22,192 nucleotides of DNA from LC029 sp036676475 (GCA_036676475.1 JAKFCU010000047.1:1-22192), one strand, 5' to 3'. Counted from the first letter of the stretch, positions 1 through 8,127 are shown. A program made the numbers and translations. The notes: a model not told the origin generated them from the letters alone.

Positions 1-503
1 ATAGCCAAAAGCTCTGAAGATTTACCTCCCAGAAAGCAACGGGTAAAGACTTTCGTTCGAGGAGTGAGGGTATTGTCTTCCAGAGGAAATGAGGAAAGAT
101 GGGGATTACCCTCGAAGAGCCAATCCATCCAGAAGCAGCGAGCGAAGAGTGGGTCCGTCGTTTACTGGCGGCTCTCAATCAGGGTAACGTGGATACGGTT
201 ATATCCATGCTTGCCAATGATGTCGTGTTGGTCTCCGATGGAGGGGGTAAAGCGTTCGCCGTCATCCATCCTATTGAATCGCGCGATCACGTTGCCCGGT
301 TCCTTCTCGGTCTAAGTGGTAAGGCTCCTCTTTACGAAGGAGGCATGCATATCGAACTGAGCGATATAAATGGCCAAACAGGGCTTGTTGTCCGTTCAGA
401 CCAGGGCATCGAAACTGTTGCGCTAATGCATGTCGAGAGAAATTTGATTTGCAACTTTTATTTTATTAGGAACCCAGATAAGCTGAAGTATTTATTGAAA
501 TGA
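1..503 (+). pseudogene. C-terminal remnant of a SigJ-type (ECF41) RNA polymerase sigma factor
   Basis: The open frame 99-503 (134 aa) reads as the SnoaL-like C-terminal domain that ECF41/SigJ sigma factors carry behind their sigma-2 and sigma-4 domains. The stretches EEWVRRLLAALNQGNVDTV, DVVLVSDGGGK and HPIESRDHVARFLLGL are typical. The DNA-binding sigma domains are missing. The first 98 bases show sigma-4-like traces in shifting frames (AKSSE in frame 1, then IY and SQKAT-like codons in other frames), and the 99-503 frame is closed by a TGA just before the ATG. This looks like a gene broken by small indels, although the window edge hides the 5' half. A purine-rich stretch lies directly against the ATG at 99, too close for a normal ribosome binding site. 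A free-standing SnoaL-fold protein is possible but unlikely. Family assignment is by recognised motifs; the break is seen in the sequence. Confidence 0.68.
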
Positions 504-611
504 AAAAGAGTTATCACCAACATTAATATGAGTAGTGTAATAGACCATGTTGGCAGCTAACGAAGGGGCGACCCCCGGCCTTGGGCTATCATCCCGCGCG
601 CAGGGAGTGAA

Positions 612-985
612 ATGATCGATAAGGTGAAGCTAACACACCTTCTTCTCAAATTGGAACGACTCGGTTACTTTCGTTTACCTGCTACACACACCGTTAGCGT
701 AGGAAATTCGGTTAAAGATCGCACCCCCGTTGTCCATTCTACAACCGATATCATCTGCTCTCTACGTGATCTTGTGCCTATTCGCATTGATGGGGTTTGT
801 GATGCTGCTTCGTCAAAATTGTACAAACATCTGCTGGCGGAGTACCATTACCTCGGTTTCAACGGTACGGTAGGCGAGAATATGAAATATATGGTGTACG
901 ACAGGCAGCAGCGTCCATTGGCCTGTACCTTTTTGGCTCTGCCGCTTGGAAAGGATACCTAACTGAGCGAACGTTCGGGTCCTAA
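612..985 (+). pseudogene. Truncated, frameshifted DUF4338 (DruA-like) gene
   Basis: The frame from ATG 612 (behind AGGGAGTG) gives a protein with the DUF4338 core: LLAEYHYLGF, then VGENMKYMVYDRQQRPLAC. The frame should continue into the family motif FGSAAWK, and this motif is present, but in the -1 frame (codons from 932). It is separated by a run of five T at 930-934; one extra T would give the uninterrupted reading TFFGSAAWK. After FGSAAWK the reading soon ends at TAA 983-985, so the C-terminal half is absent as well. DUF4338 proteins are often multicopy and mobile-element-associated; DruA of the Druantia phage-defence system is one member. Nothing nearby resembles the other Druantia genes, so this is most likely a dead remnant. 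The 504-611 spacer holds no gene, only short GC-rich inverted repeats such as GGGGCGACCCC. Confidence 0.65.
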
Positions 986-1009
986 CCCCTACCTGAGGGG
1001 GTAGGACCC
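977..1009. repeat. Hairpin repeat, copy 1 (shares a 17-mer with copy 2)
   Basis: An inverted repeat pairs GGGTCCTA (977-984) with TAGGACCC (1002-1009), with an inner CCCC/GGGG stem. The 17-mer CCCTACCTGAGGGGGTA at 987-1003 recurs exactly at 7222-7238. The hairpin sits between the DUF4338 remnant and the 3' end of gshF. It has no T-tract on either side, so it is not a standard intrinsic terminator, although it could slow polymerase leaving gshF. Confidence 0.6.
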
Positions 1010-1019
1010 TCCGAGCCGA

Positions 1020-3344
1020 TTATTTCCCAAACAGCAAATCGAGAATTTTTTCGTCAGCCTTCCGATTTTTTCCTCTATACGGATAACAATGAATATGGAT
1101 GGCCGGATTAAAGTTGATTTCAATGATGCTGTAATTCGTTTCCGTCGCTTCTTGCTCTATATTGTCGATCATCATATCCACTCCGCAGATCGTGGCACCT
1201 GCAGCCATTGCCGATTGAATGGCAATCTTTTTATAGCTTTCGGGAATGTCATCCGTGAAGTCAATGCTGTCTCCTCCCGTACTGATATTGGAGTTTTCAC
1301 GCAAATAGACGACCTCGTTTTTCCCTGGAATATCCGTGCGTCGCTTGGACTGGTTTTTCAAAAACATCTCTTCGACTTCACCTAAACGAATTCGTTCAAG
1401 GGGTGTTTTATAGCCTTGCCCTCTCAATGGATCCTTGTTTTTTTCGTTGACAAGCTGCTCGATGGTGTGAATTCCATCCCCCACCACATTGGCCGGAACC
1501 CGGTGCAAAATCCCCACGACCTCGTCCCCCATAACCAGGAAACGATATTCTTTTCCCGTCATGAACTCCTCAAGAAGGACCGTCTGATCATGTTCAAAGG
1601 CCATTTCAAAGGCTTTTTGATAATCTTCCTTGGAAAAGCCTCCAGAGAAAATCGTAATGCCGAGCCCAAAATTAGTCGACTTCGGCTTGATGACGATGGG
1701 GGTTTCCCGATAGGATTCGTAATCGGCCAGTGCTTCCCTCAGATCGCGATAGGCTTCACCCTTGGGCACGCGAATGCCGTGTTGCTGGAGAATTTTCTTG
1801 GTGACGATCTTATTTTCCATGATCAAAACGGTACTGTATGAATCAAGGGATGTTTTCGTTGCTTGCTTTACATATTCATGATGATCCCCTTTTTGCAGGA
1901 CGATGAAATTGTCATCACGATCTAGAAATTCAAAGGCAATCCCTCTTTTAATGGCAGCCTTCAATAAGAGTTGCGTCGACAGCTCCAAGTCCTCATATCC
2001 TGCAAACTGATAACCGTTGGCGCGGCTTTCTTCGGCATATTGCTTGGCTTTATTCATATGATAGCTCAGATAGGAGGATTGCTGGATCTCCGATTTCACA
2101 ATCGCCGCAAAACTGAGGTCCGGGTTCTGTATTTTTTGCTTCTTTCTTTCAATCAAGCTCATGAATGGATGGCCTTCCGGCATTAACACCCGCACCATGT
2201 TTTCCATTTCTTCAGTAAAGGCAAGCGCTTTTTCCTGCAATGTAACCGAGTGGTCGCCAACACCTGAAAACCGTCCCTTGATGCCTTCCTGGATAAGGAT
2301 ATCATGATTAAGGGCTGCCTCCTTTTGTTCTTCCTCGCCAAAAGGTTCATCGTGCTTTAGCAGCATAAAGATCAGAAATAAATGAATAAATTGCATCGTT
2401 TCTTTGCTGATCCCATTTTTATAAAGCGGGTTTAAATCAATCATGCGGAGCTCCAGATAGTCTATTCCATTCTGAAGCAATGCTTGCAAGAGGTCCTTCC
2501 CTTTGGCCGATTTCATTCTAACCGGACTGTAAAATTCTCTCACACTAAGCAGTTCCTTTGCTTGAACCAATGACTGCAAGTCCCTGACATAGTCTTCAAT
2601 CGAATCGAAAGAAACATAGAGAGGTTTTTCATTGCGGTACCCGCAGCAGCTATTGCGCAGCGAATTCATGTTCGGGAAAGAGTAACTCTCTTCCACAAAG
2701 GGTTCTCCCAATTCAACACATTTTCCAATGTAGCTCTTATCAAAGACAGGACTGGCCCCGGTCAAGTAGATCAGCAGCCAACGGTACCTCAAGAGATTTC
2801 GTGCTACTTTCAAATAAACATCGTTCTTGAATGTCTGAAAGTCATGTTGAACATTCAACTCAGCCTGCCATCTTCGCAAGAAAGCTTCATCAAACGAAAA
2901 ATTGTAATGGATTCCGCACATTAATTGTCTTTTTCGGCCATATTTCTCGGCCAATTTACTCCGATAATTGTCCTCCACGGGATCATTCATGAAAGCAATC
3001 GGGATGTCCTCGTCTTTGGGCAAGGAGGGCGGATTGCTGCTCGGCCATAAATATTCGTCCTTTAATTCAAGCGTCACGATATCATGGATGGTTTCCAAAA
3101 AATGATAGGCCTCATCAATGGTCTCGAACACAGGTGTAATCATCTCAATCTGGCTTTCTGAAAAATCCGTCTTGATATAAGGATTTTCCATTTTGTTGCC
3201 AAAAGGATGAGGGGTTAGTGCAAGCTTCCCCTCTTTGTCGACCCTCGTATTCTCTTTCTCCAGGCCAAAATTTCCCCTCAGAATATCATCTTGCAGGTTT
3301 TGGTCTATCACAAATTGTAATAGTTGACCGTTCAACAATTCCAT
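1020..3344 (-). CDS. gshF: Bifunctional glutamate-cysteine ligase / glutathione synthetase (GshAB, GshF type)
   Basis: This cytosolic enzyme makes glutathione in two ATP-dependent steps, joining Glu to Cys and then adding Gly. Numbering here counts from the GTG at 3347. The N-terminal half (about 1-430) is the ligase domain, with MCGIHYNFSF at 143-152, YLTGASPVFDKSY at 194-206 and DYLELRMIDLNP at 296-307. The C-terminal half is an ATP-grasp domain, with VIKPKSTNFGLGI at 552-564, LLEEFMTGKEYR at 591-602 and IIEINFNPAIHIH at 741-753. Total length matches the fused family (about 750-780 aa), and no key region is missing. A GTG start at 3347 is open, but the ribosome site AAGGGG lies 3 nt from it and 6 nt from the ATG at 3344, so ATG (774 aa) is preferred. 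That ATG overlaps the stop of the upstream MATE gene by one base (TGATG), which indicates translational coupling. It is the third gene of an arsR-MATE-gshF operon. Confidence 0.95.
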   Translation of the reverse strand: MELLNGQLLQFVIDQNLQDDILRGNFGLEKENTRVDKEGKLALTPHPFGNKMENPYIKTDFSESQIEMITPVFETIDEAYHFLETIHDIVTLELKDEYLWPSSNPPSLPKDEDIPIAFMNDPVEDNYRSKLAEKYGRKRQLMCGIHYNFSFDEAFLRRWQAELNVQHDFQTFKNDVYLKVARNLLRYRWLLIYLTGASPVFDKSYIGKCVELGEPFVEESYSFPNMNSLRNSCCGYRNEKPLYVSFDSIEDYVRDLQSLVQAKELLSVREFYSPVRMKSAKGKDLLQALLQNGIDYLELRMIDLNPLYKNGISKETMQFIHLFLIFMLLKHDEPFGEEEQKEAALNHDILIQEGIKGRFSGVGDHSVTLQEKALAFTEEMENMVRVLMPEGHPFMSLIERKKQKIQNPDLSFAAIVKSEIQQSSYLSYHMNKAKQYAEESRANGYQFAGYEDLELSTQLLLKAAIKRGIAFEFLDRDDNFIVLQKGDHHEYVKQATKTSLDSYSTVLIMENKIVTKKILQQHGIRVPKGEAYRDLREALADYESYRETPIVIKPKSTNFGLGITIFSGGFSKEDYQKAFEMAFEHDQTVLLEEFMTGKEYRFLVMGDEVVGILHRVPANVVGDGIHTIEQLVNEKNKDPLRGQGYKTPLERIRLGEVEEMFLKNQSKRRTDIPGKNEVVYLRENSNISTGGDSIDFTDDIPESYKKIAIQSAMAAGATICGVDMMIDNIEQEATETNYSIIEINFNPAIHIHCYPYRGKNRKADEKILDLLFGK

Positions 3345-4699
3345 CACATTCCCCTTCTTTCCATCGTTTTTAAATATCTAAGAGACCGCATAAACCAGAA
3401 AACCAGGATCGTTCCTTTCAGCACACTGCTGATAGCAATCGACATCCATACCCCACCCAGTCCGAACGGGCCCGATAACACTAAGGCCATGGGAATCCGC
3501 AAGGCTGTTAAAATAATGCTGAACAGGGGCGGAATATAGGTCTTTCCTATTCCATTAAAGGCCCCCACCGTCATCAGCTCCATGCACATAAACCATTGGG
3601 AAAATCCGATGATTCTCATATAATCGGCACCCAATTTCAGGCTCGCCTCATCTGCCAGGAATAAGGAAAAAAGCGGCCGGGGAAACAAGATAAAACAGAT
3701 CGAGATTATGATTCCGAAGATGGATGTGATAAGCAAAGCGTTCTGATATCCTTTTTTAATCCGGTCATGTCTGTCCGCTCCATAATTTTGACCAATAAAG
3801 GCTGCGATTGCTCCTTGCAGCCCCCCGATCGTCATGAAGGAAATCGATTCGATTTGAATCCCGATCCTTTGAACCGCAATCGCATCCGGTCCCCATTGAA
3901 CGATAATTTTGGCAATCATAATCGAAATAAAGATAAATGTAACGCGCTGCACCGTGATCGGGCTGCCCATCCGAAGAACTTCTTTCATCTGGTTAATATC
4001 CATTTTCAGCTTGTTGGATAACAGGCGTGACTCTCTTATAAATATGGCAAACAAACACGTCACCATGATATTCGCCGTTAACGTGGCCAGTGCTGCCCCT
4101 AACACACCTAAGCCATTGAAACTGCCTGCCCCGAAAATGAAAAGTGGATCTAAAAGGAGATTGACAAGAAAACCAACCGTATGTATACGAAACGGTTTCT
4201 GGCTATTTCCCATAGAAGTCAAGACCATGCTGAATAATGTATTCATAAACGTAAAGACAGTCCCGACCATTGAAACCATAAGAAATTGACTTGCCATGTG
4301 CTCTACTGCTTCGCTGCCCAATTCGAAAAAACCAATCAGCTGATTTCTCATCAGTAAGATAAACAGCATGTAGAAAAGGGCTAATACTATGGACATCAAT
4401 AATCCATTCTGGATCAACGTTTTAGCTTTGTCTTCCCTTCCTGCTCCCATGCTATGCGCAACTTTGACACCGGTACCGATGGATATAATGGTATACAAAG
4501 CAGTCGCCAAGTGGACGAAAAAGCTTGCCGTCCCAATCGCTGCAACCGGGCCGCTTCCTAGCTTCCCTATCCAAAACATATCCACTAATCCATAGGTAGT
4601 GGATATGAAATTGGTTGCAATAATCGGAAACGTTAATTTCATTAAAGTAGGTATAATAGGACCCTCTGTTAGATCATTCGTTCCCTTCAATCCATACAT
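3344..4699 (-). CDS. MATE family multidrug/toxin efflux transporter
   Basis: This 451-aa inner-membrane protein has about 12 predicted hydrophobic segments in two MatE repeats. It carries the typical N-terminal pattern LTEGPIIPTLMKLTFPI, FGLVDMFWIGKLG-like text (YGLVDMFWIGKLGSGPVAAI) and a second-repeat counterpart with GLQGAIAAFIGQNYGADRH. MATE proteins export organic cations and other solutes using Na+ or H+ gradients. The AGGAG ribosome site touches the ATG at 4699 with no spacing, while the in-frame TTG at 4690 (codon 4) lies 9 nt downstream of it. The true start may therefore be TTG, giving a protein beginning MKGTNDLTEG. It is preceded by its own ArsR-type operator at 4711-4726, lies downstream of arsR and is coupled to gshF. 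The context suggests a role in metalloid or thiol-conjugate export; the substrate cannot be read from the sequence. Confidence 0.92.
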   Translation of the reverse strand: MYGLKGTNDLTEGPIIPTLMKLTFPIIATNFISTTYGLVDMFWIGKLGSGPVAAIGTASFFVHLATALYTIISIGTGVKVAHSMGAGREDKAKTLIQNGLLMSIVLALFYMLFILLMRNQLIGFFELGSEAVEHMASQFLMVSMVGTVFTFMNTLFSMVLTSMGNSQKPFRIHTVGFLVNLLLDPLFIFGAGSFNGLGVLGAALATLTANIMVTCLFAIFIRESRLLSNKLKMDINQMKEVLRMGSPITVQRVTFIFISIMIAKIIVQWGPDAIAVQRIGIQIESISFMTIGGLQGAIAAFIGQNYGADRHDRIKKGYQNALLITSIFGIIISICFILFPRPLFSLFLADEASLKLGADYMRIIGFSQWFMCMELMTVGAFNGIGKTYIPPLFSIILTALRIPMALVLSGPFGLGGVWMSIAISSVLKGTILVFWFMRSLRYLKTMERRGM

Positions 4700-4710
4700 C
4701 TCCTGAATTC

Positions 4711-4726
4711 ATCAATTTTTTTTGAT
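4711..4726 (-). promoter_or_regulatory. ArsR-type operator O2 in front of the MATE gene
   Basis: A perfect ATCAA-N6-TTGAT dyad with an all-T spacer, 11 bp upstream of the MATE start and just before its ribosome site. It matches O1 upstream of arsR in both half-sites and in spacing. ATCAA-N6-TTGAT agrees with the operator form I associate with arsenic-responsive ArsR proteins of Firmicutes. Its position inside the operon suggests a second control point for MATE-gshF, as an internal promoter or a roadblock. I see no convincing -35/-10 pair for it. Confidence 0.75.
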
Positions 4727-4738
4727 TAAGAAATGAAG

Positions 4739-4762
4739 AAAAAAGTGGGGGAACCTATTCCC
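4739..4762 (-). terminator. Weak terminator/attenuator at the end of arsR
   Basis: Read leftward, a 5-bp stem GGGAA/TTCCC with loop TAGG overlaps the arsR stop codon. It is followed by CCCAC and six T. The stem is short, so termination would be partial. It could set a lower level of MATE-gshF relative to arsR. Confidence 0.35.
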
Positions 4763-5090
4763 TACAAATATTTAAGGTTCTCAATTTATGCAATAAGTCC
4801 TGATCGCATAGCTTATAATGGCTCCATGTACCGTGAATTTCCCGTTCAACAAATCCGGCCTGAAGTAAAATTTTTAAATGATACGATACCTTGGACTGGG
4901 AAAGCCCCAGCAATTCTTCAAATTCACACGTACAAAGATCAGCACGGCTTTGTAAGAAATGAACCATTTGTATCCGAATGGGATCACTTAAAGCTTTGGC
5001 AGTCATGGCCAGACGTTTGGCTTCCATACATTCAAGCAATGGAATATCTCCGCAGCATACACGAGGAATTTCTGTCATGTCTTGTTTCAC
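4755..5090 (-). CDS. arsR: ArsR/SmtB family metalloregulator (arsenic-type Cys-X-Cys site)
   Basis: This 111-aa winged-helix repressor has DLCTCEF at residues 51-57. It matches the ELCVCDL-type site in which two cysteines bind As(III) or Sb(III) and release DNA. The recognition helix region is LSQSKVSYHLKILLQAGF (63-80). Additional cysteines lie at 12, 13 and 21 near the N-terminus and could be extra ligands, as in some ArsR/CadC members. The frame starts at GTG 5090 with AGGATGAG upstream; an ATG at codon 5 is an alternative. It is the first gene of the leftward operon, with a consensus promoter and an operator directly upstream, so autoregulation is very likely. The metal assignment rests on the CxC motif and the operator type; cadmium or zinc sensing is less likely. 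Confidence 0.9.
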   Translation of the reverse strand: MKQDMTEIPRVCCGDIPLLECMEAKRLAMTAKALSDPIRIQMVHFLQSRADLCTCEFEELLGLSQSKVSYHLKILLQAGFVEREIHGTWSHYKLCDQDLLHKLRTLNICRE

Positions 5091-5104
5091 GCTAACTCAT
5101 CCTC

Positions 5105-5120
5105 ATCAACTTTTTTTGAT
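5105..5120 (-). promoter_or_regulatory. ArsR-type operator O1 upstream of arsR
   Basis: A perfect ATCAA-N6-TTGAT dyad lies 11 bp downstream of the -10 box, over the expected transcription start and 14 bp before the arsR start codon. A repressor bound here would block initiation. It has the same half-sites and spacing as O2 at 4711-4726. Confidence 0.8.
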
Positions 5121-5131
5121 TAACAATATTT

Positions 5132-5160
5132 AGCATAGCGTAATCATTGGGTTTCGTCAA
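5132..5160 (-). promoter_or_regulatory. Sigma-A-type promoter of the arsR-MATE-gshF operon
   Basis: On the minus strand TTGACG (5155-5160) and TATGCT (5132-5137) are separated by exactly 17 bp. The expected start site falls in operator O1. Confidence 0.75.
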
Positions 5161-5190
5161 TGGATAAGTGAATGCACCCGCTATCATAAG

Positions 5191-5225
5191 AAAGAGGCTG
5201 ACTAAAAAGGGGCAGCCTCCTTTTT
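5191..5225. terminator. Bidirectional-type terminator downstream of the DUF2339 gene
   Basis: The stem GAGGCTG (5194-5200) / CAGCCTC (5213-5219) is flanked by CCTTTTT on the plus side. On the minus side the T-rich tract is weaker (TTTCTT). It separates the DUF2339 transcript (arriving leftward) from the arsR promoter. Confidence 0.6.
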
Positions 5226-5294
5226 GCACCATATTATAAATCTAAAAAGGGATGATCGCAATCAGCTGCCCTATTCGAAAAAAACGGGTCCATT

Positions 5295-7109
5295 TCACTT
5301 GATCTCCTCCTCTCTAAACGTGTCTTTCTTTTTCTGGTAGAGAAAAGAGATGCCGAGAAGGCACATGCCAAGGAAGGTGAACAGGATGATCTTGTAAACG
5401 GTCTGGAGATTGGCTAAATCGATAAAGAAAGCCTTCAATACCACGATAGCCAGTAACCCTAAGGAAGCGTAGCGTAATTGGCGATTTTTCCTGTACATGC
5501 CGGCCAAAAACAGACCGATCGCATAAAGTGTCCACAGCGCACTCAAAGACAATTGCTCCGGTGAGAGGAAATAGTTCCCGTCGTTTTTCAGGAAAAAGTA
5601 ATGGTGGTTTTCAACGTTCAACCCGATGAAGACAACTACCAAGAAAAGTCCTTTCAACACGGCCTTCACATGCAAACGTGACCATTCTTCTGCCTCCCAG
5701 CCTGCCAAGATTTTCAGGATTGTGCAGATGGCTGCAAGAGTGGCTGCAAGCATCAAGGTGGGCTCGTTGAACAGGAAGCTTTGCTCCCGTTCGATGAATG
5801 ACAGCTCCAGCATGGCAGCAATCAGACCAAGAGCCAAAACAACCCATCCGCCGTAGAGAACTTTCGTATCATTTAATCTGCCTGCCATAAATGTCAGCCC
5901 CACCGCTTCCGCCAGCCAGCCCAAGCCGACATAGACACCCGAAAATTGAATGGGTATGGCAAGGGTAAGCAGAACAAATGCCAAGACAAATAAACTATAA
6001 ACCTGTCCCTTGTCTTCCACGCAGAGTCCGTTTGCCATTTTCCCCAGGTACGTGTAAACCAAGGCTAAAAAGACAGCGTAAAATCCCATATAATCGGTCA
6101 TAAATGTACGATCCAGCACCTCCATGCTCCAGGTGAAAAACAAAAAGCCGTTAAGCAGGATCAAACCGATGTCCCCGCGCGCCGCCTTTTTGCCAGTACG
6201 GATATTGTAGACAGAGGCGATACCCAGGTAAAACACAAAGTTGATGACGAGAAATAGAAATGACGGAGCAAAATACTTGTCAAAATCGGGCCTCCAAGCG
6301 ACATCCAGCCAGGTTATTGCAAAAATAGCTTGATTAAACACGAAGCTGAGCAATTGGAAAGCAACCCATTTTTTATAAATGGAAACGACCAGAACCCCTG
6401 CAGTCAGCAAAACGAGGTAACCGTAAAGAAGCCACATAGAGGGATCATCGCTGCCAATCAGGAATGGCGTTGTATAGCCCCCGACAATCCCTAAGATGCC
6501 AATCGCTAATGAATTATGCCGCACGGCCATGAAGACGGTATAAACCATCATCACCACCATAAAGCTGAACGCCAACGGGGGGGAAATCAGGTCATAAAAT
6601 TGGTAGCCTGCATAGATCGAGAAAAACACGGCTAAACTTCCCCCGCCAAGCAGACCTTGGGCATACCCCGGATATCGGTGTTGCAGCTTTTCCCCGGCGA
6701 TCAACATTGCCATACCGGAGAGGACTCCCAACAGTACCCTGCCCGTTGGCCCGATCCATGCATTGTCAAAAGAATACTTGAGAAAATAGGCAATCCCGAA
6801 AATAATCGTGACCACCCCGATCCGATTAAGCCACGTACCGCCTATATGGAATTCAAGGTCCTTCGAGGACTGAAGACCTTGGTTCTCCAGTTCACGCCGC
6901 GGCTCCCTACTAGGTTCTATCGGAAGTGGTACGGGAGGGAGTGATGGTGCAGTCTCTTTTACAGGCGGTGGGTCATAATCTACCTCCTCATGTACTGTGT
7001 ACATCAACCATCTTTTCTCCAGTCGCTCGATGCGATTGAGGATCTTCTTCTGGGTTTCCTGGAGTTGGACAATGTCTTCTTCCAGCCTTTTTTGGTTTCC
7101 GGAATCCAT
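5295..7109 (-). CDS. DUF2339 polytopic membrane protein
   Basis: This 604-aa protein matches the DUF2339 architecture. A short N-terminal coiled coil (about 5-35: LEEDIVQLQETQKKILNRIE) is followed by a proline-rich linker (about 45-75). The rest is a long hydrophobic body with well over ten membrane spans. The region LEFHIGGTWLNRIGVVTIIF at about 85-104 is the usual first part of the conserved domain. The molecular function of DUF2339 is not established. The start is ATG 7109 behind AAAGGTG. It stands alone as a transcription unit: a terminator lies just upstream (7173-7199) and another just downstream (5191-5225). No frameshift is seen. Confidence 0.88.
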   Translation of the reverse strand: MDSGNQKRLEEDIVQLQETQKKILNRIERLEKRWLMYTVHEEVDYDPPPVKETAPSLPPVPLPIEPSREPRRELENQGLQSSKDLEFHIGGTWLNRIGVVTIIFGIAYFLKYSFDNAWIGPTGRVLLGVLSGMAMLIAGEKLQHRYPGYAQGLLGGGSLAVFFSIYAGYQFYDLISPPLAFSFMVVMMVYTVFMAVRHNSLAIGILGIVGGYTTPFLIGSDDPSMWLLYGYLVLLTAGVLVVSIYKKWVAFQLLSFVFNQAIFAITWLDVAWRPDFDKYFAPSFLFLVINFVFYLGIASVYNIRTGKKAARGDIGLILLNGFLFFTWSMEVLDRTFMTDYMGFYAVFLALVYTYLGKMANGLCVEDKGQVYSLFVLAFVLLTLAIPIQFSGVYVGLGWLAEAVGLTFMAGRLNDTKVLYGGWVVLALGLIAAMLELSFIEREQSFLFNEPTLMLAATLAAICTILKILAGWEAEEWSRLHVKAVLKGLFLVVVFIGLNVENHHYFFLKNDGNYFLSPEQLSLSALWTLYAIGLFLAGMYRKNRQLRYASLGLLAIVVLKAFFIDLANLQTVYKIILFTFLGMCLLGISFLYQKKKDTFREEEIK

Positions 7110-7172
7110 CGCGGATCACACCTTTGTTATAGATTGGATCATTCTATTCCCATTCTATAAGATTAAAGAAAA

Positions 7173-7199
7173 TAAAAAAGTACCAACTTAAATTGGTAC
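7173..7199 (-). terminator. Intrinsic terminator behind the lipoprotein gene
   Basis: On the minus strand a GTACCAA/TTGGTAC 7-bp stem (7180-7186 with 7193-7199, 6-nt loop) is followed at once by six T. It lies about 115 bp downstream of the lipoprotein stop and separates it from the DUF2339 gene. Confidence 0.75.
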
Positions 7200-7220
7200 C
7201 TCTTTTATACTAAGCTGTGA

Positions 7221-7250
7221 TCCCTACCTGAGGGGGTATCCCCGAGGTGA
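7221..7250. repeat. Hairpin repeat, copy 2
   Basis: It contains the exact 17-mer CCCTACCTGAGGGGGTA (7222-7238) of copy 1, followed by TCCCCG. This gives the small hairpin GGGG-TAT-CCCC (7233-7243). Over 30 nt it matches copy 3 (17258-17287) at 24 positions. It lies in the 3' region of the lipoprotein transcript. Confidence 0.6.
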
Positions 7251-7316
7251 CTATACAAGGCGATCATTGGCCGTTTATTCTCGACAAAATTCGGGCGATG
7301 AGAGTACTCCTAGCAA

Positions 7317-8012
7317 TTATATAGTCCACTCATCGTGGATAATTCCTACCACGTACCAATTCCCACCATCTTCCTCCAGCACAATACGCAGGCTCCTCCA
7401 GTCCATTCCTTCATATTGAGGATCAAAACCGGAAAAGTGATATTCAACAATAGTGGCATTGGGATAAATTTGCCCGCTGTTATCTATCGTGTTTCCCTGT
7501 CCAATCCTTTGATTGTTCGAAGTCTGTTCAGGATTGGCATAATCTTGATCATAAACAAATCTTTCATAATACTCAGTAAAGGTCATTTCAATCGGATCTC
7601 CGCTACCGTCAAATGCTCCCCAATGATATTCCGTAGTATCCATCATCAACTGTTCTACTTGCTGTGCTGTAAAGATTAAATCTGTATTCACTTCCACATA
7701 GCCATAAGGCGAAAAACGCACTCCTTTAGAAGGATGAACATAGTGGGACAAAGACAGCATTTCCTTGTTTTTTAAAGAAAGTACCACTTCAAAGGCAACA
7801 ACGTCAGGTGTGGATGCTACTAAAGGATCCTCTTGGCTGTTTTCTTCTTGATCCTCAGTGGTTGAATCATTTTCTACAGTCTCTCCTTGTTCATTAGAGG
7901 AAGAGTTGGTTTGATTCGATCCGTTTTGAACTGGTTCAGTCGACTTGGTATCTGTACATCCCGTCAATAAGATACTTATAGCAAGTAAAAGAATAAGAAC
8001 TCCACTTTTCAT
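7317..8012 (-). CDS. Secreted lipoprotein of unknown function
   Basis: This 231-aa protein has a lipoprotein signal peptide, with a hydrophobic stretch at about 5-17 and the lipobox LLTGC (Cys19). It would be diacylated and anchored outside the cell membrane. Residues 20-65 are a low-complexity acidic/Ser/Asn/Gln linker. The folded part (about 70-231) contains GVRFSPYGYVEVNTDLIFTA, a YHWGAFDGSGDPI stretch and ends VVGIIHDEWTI. I recognise this C-terminal pattern as conserved in Bacillales lipoproteins but cannot name a function. A very strong ribosome site (AGGGAGG) precedes ATG 8012. A perfect -10 box sits at 8069-8074 on the same strand. It is monocistronic, with its own terminator at 7173-7199. 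Confidence 0.85.
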   Translation of the reverse strand: MKSGVLILLLAISILLTGCTDTKSTEPVQNGSNQTNSSSNEQGETVENDSTTEDQEENSQEDPLVASTPDVVAFEVVLSLKNKEMLSLSHYVHPSKGVRFSPYGYVEVNTDLIFTAQQVEQLMMDTTEYHWGAFDGSGDPIEMTFTEYYERFVYDQDYANPEQTSNNQRIGQGNTIDNSGQIYPNATIVEYHFSGFDPQYEGMDWRSLRIVLEEDGGNWYVVGIIHDEWTI

Positions 8013-8068
8013 TTTTTTACCTCCCTTTTAACTATTTAACGGATGTAATCGAGGAAATGTTTCAAGAG

Positions 8069-8074
8069 ATTATA
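8069..8074 (-). promoter_or_regulatory. Probable -10 box of the lipoprotein gene
   Basis: A perfect TATAAT on the minus strand, 56 bp upstream of the ATG. No good -35 lies 16-18 bp upstream, so the promoter is only partly supported. Confidence 0.4.
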
Positions 8075-8127
8075 CCCATAAAAATCCCATGCGCTTATGA
8101 TATTTACAAAAAGTAAAAAAAATGGAC

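Noticed and set aside
612..985. A Druantia phage-defence system
   Set aside because: Only a truncated DUF4338 fragment is present; no large helicase or other Druantia genes in the window.
1416..1841. Plus-strand 141-codon open frame (and other plus frames at 1089-1385 and 1971-2186)
   Set aside because: They lie wholly antisense to gshF, whose motifs are continuous on the minus strand; no ribosome sites.
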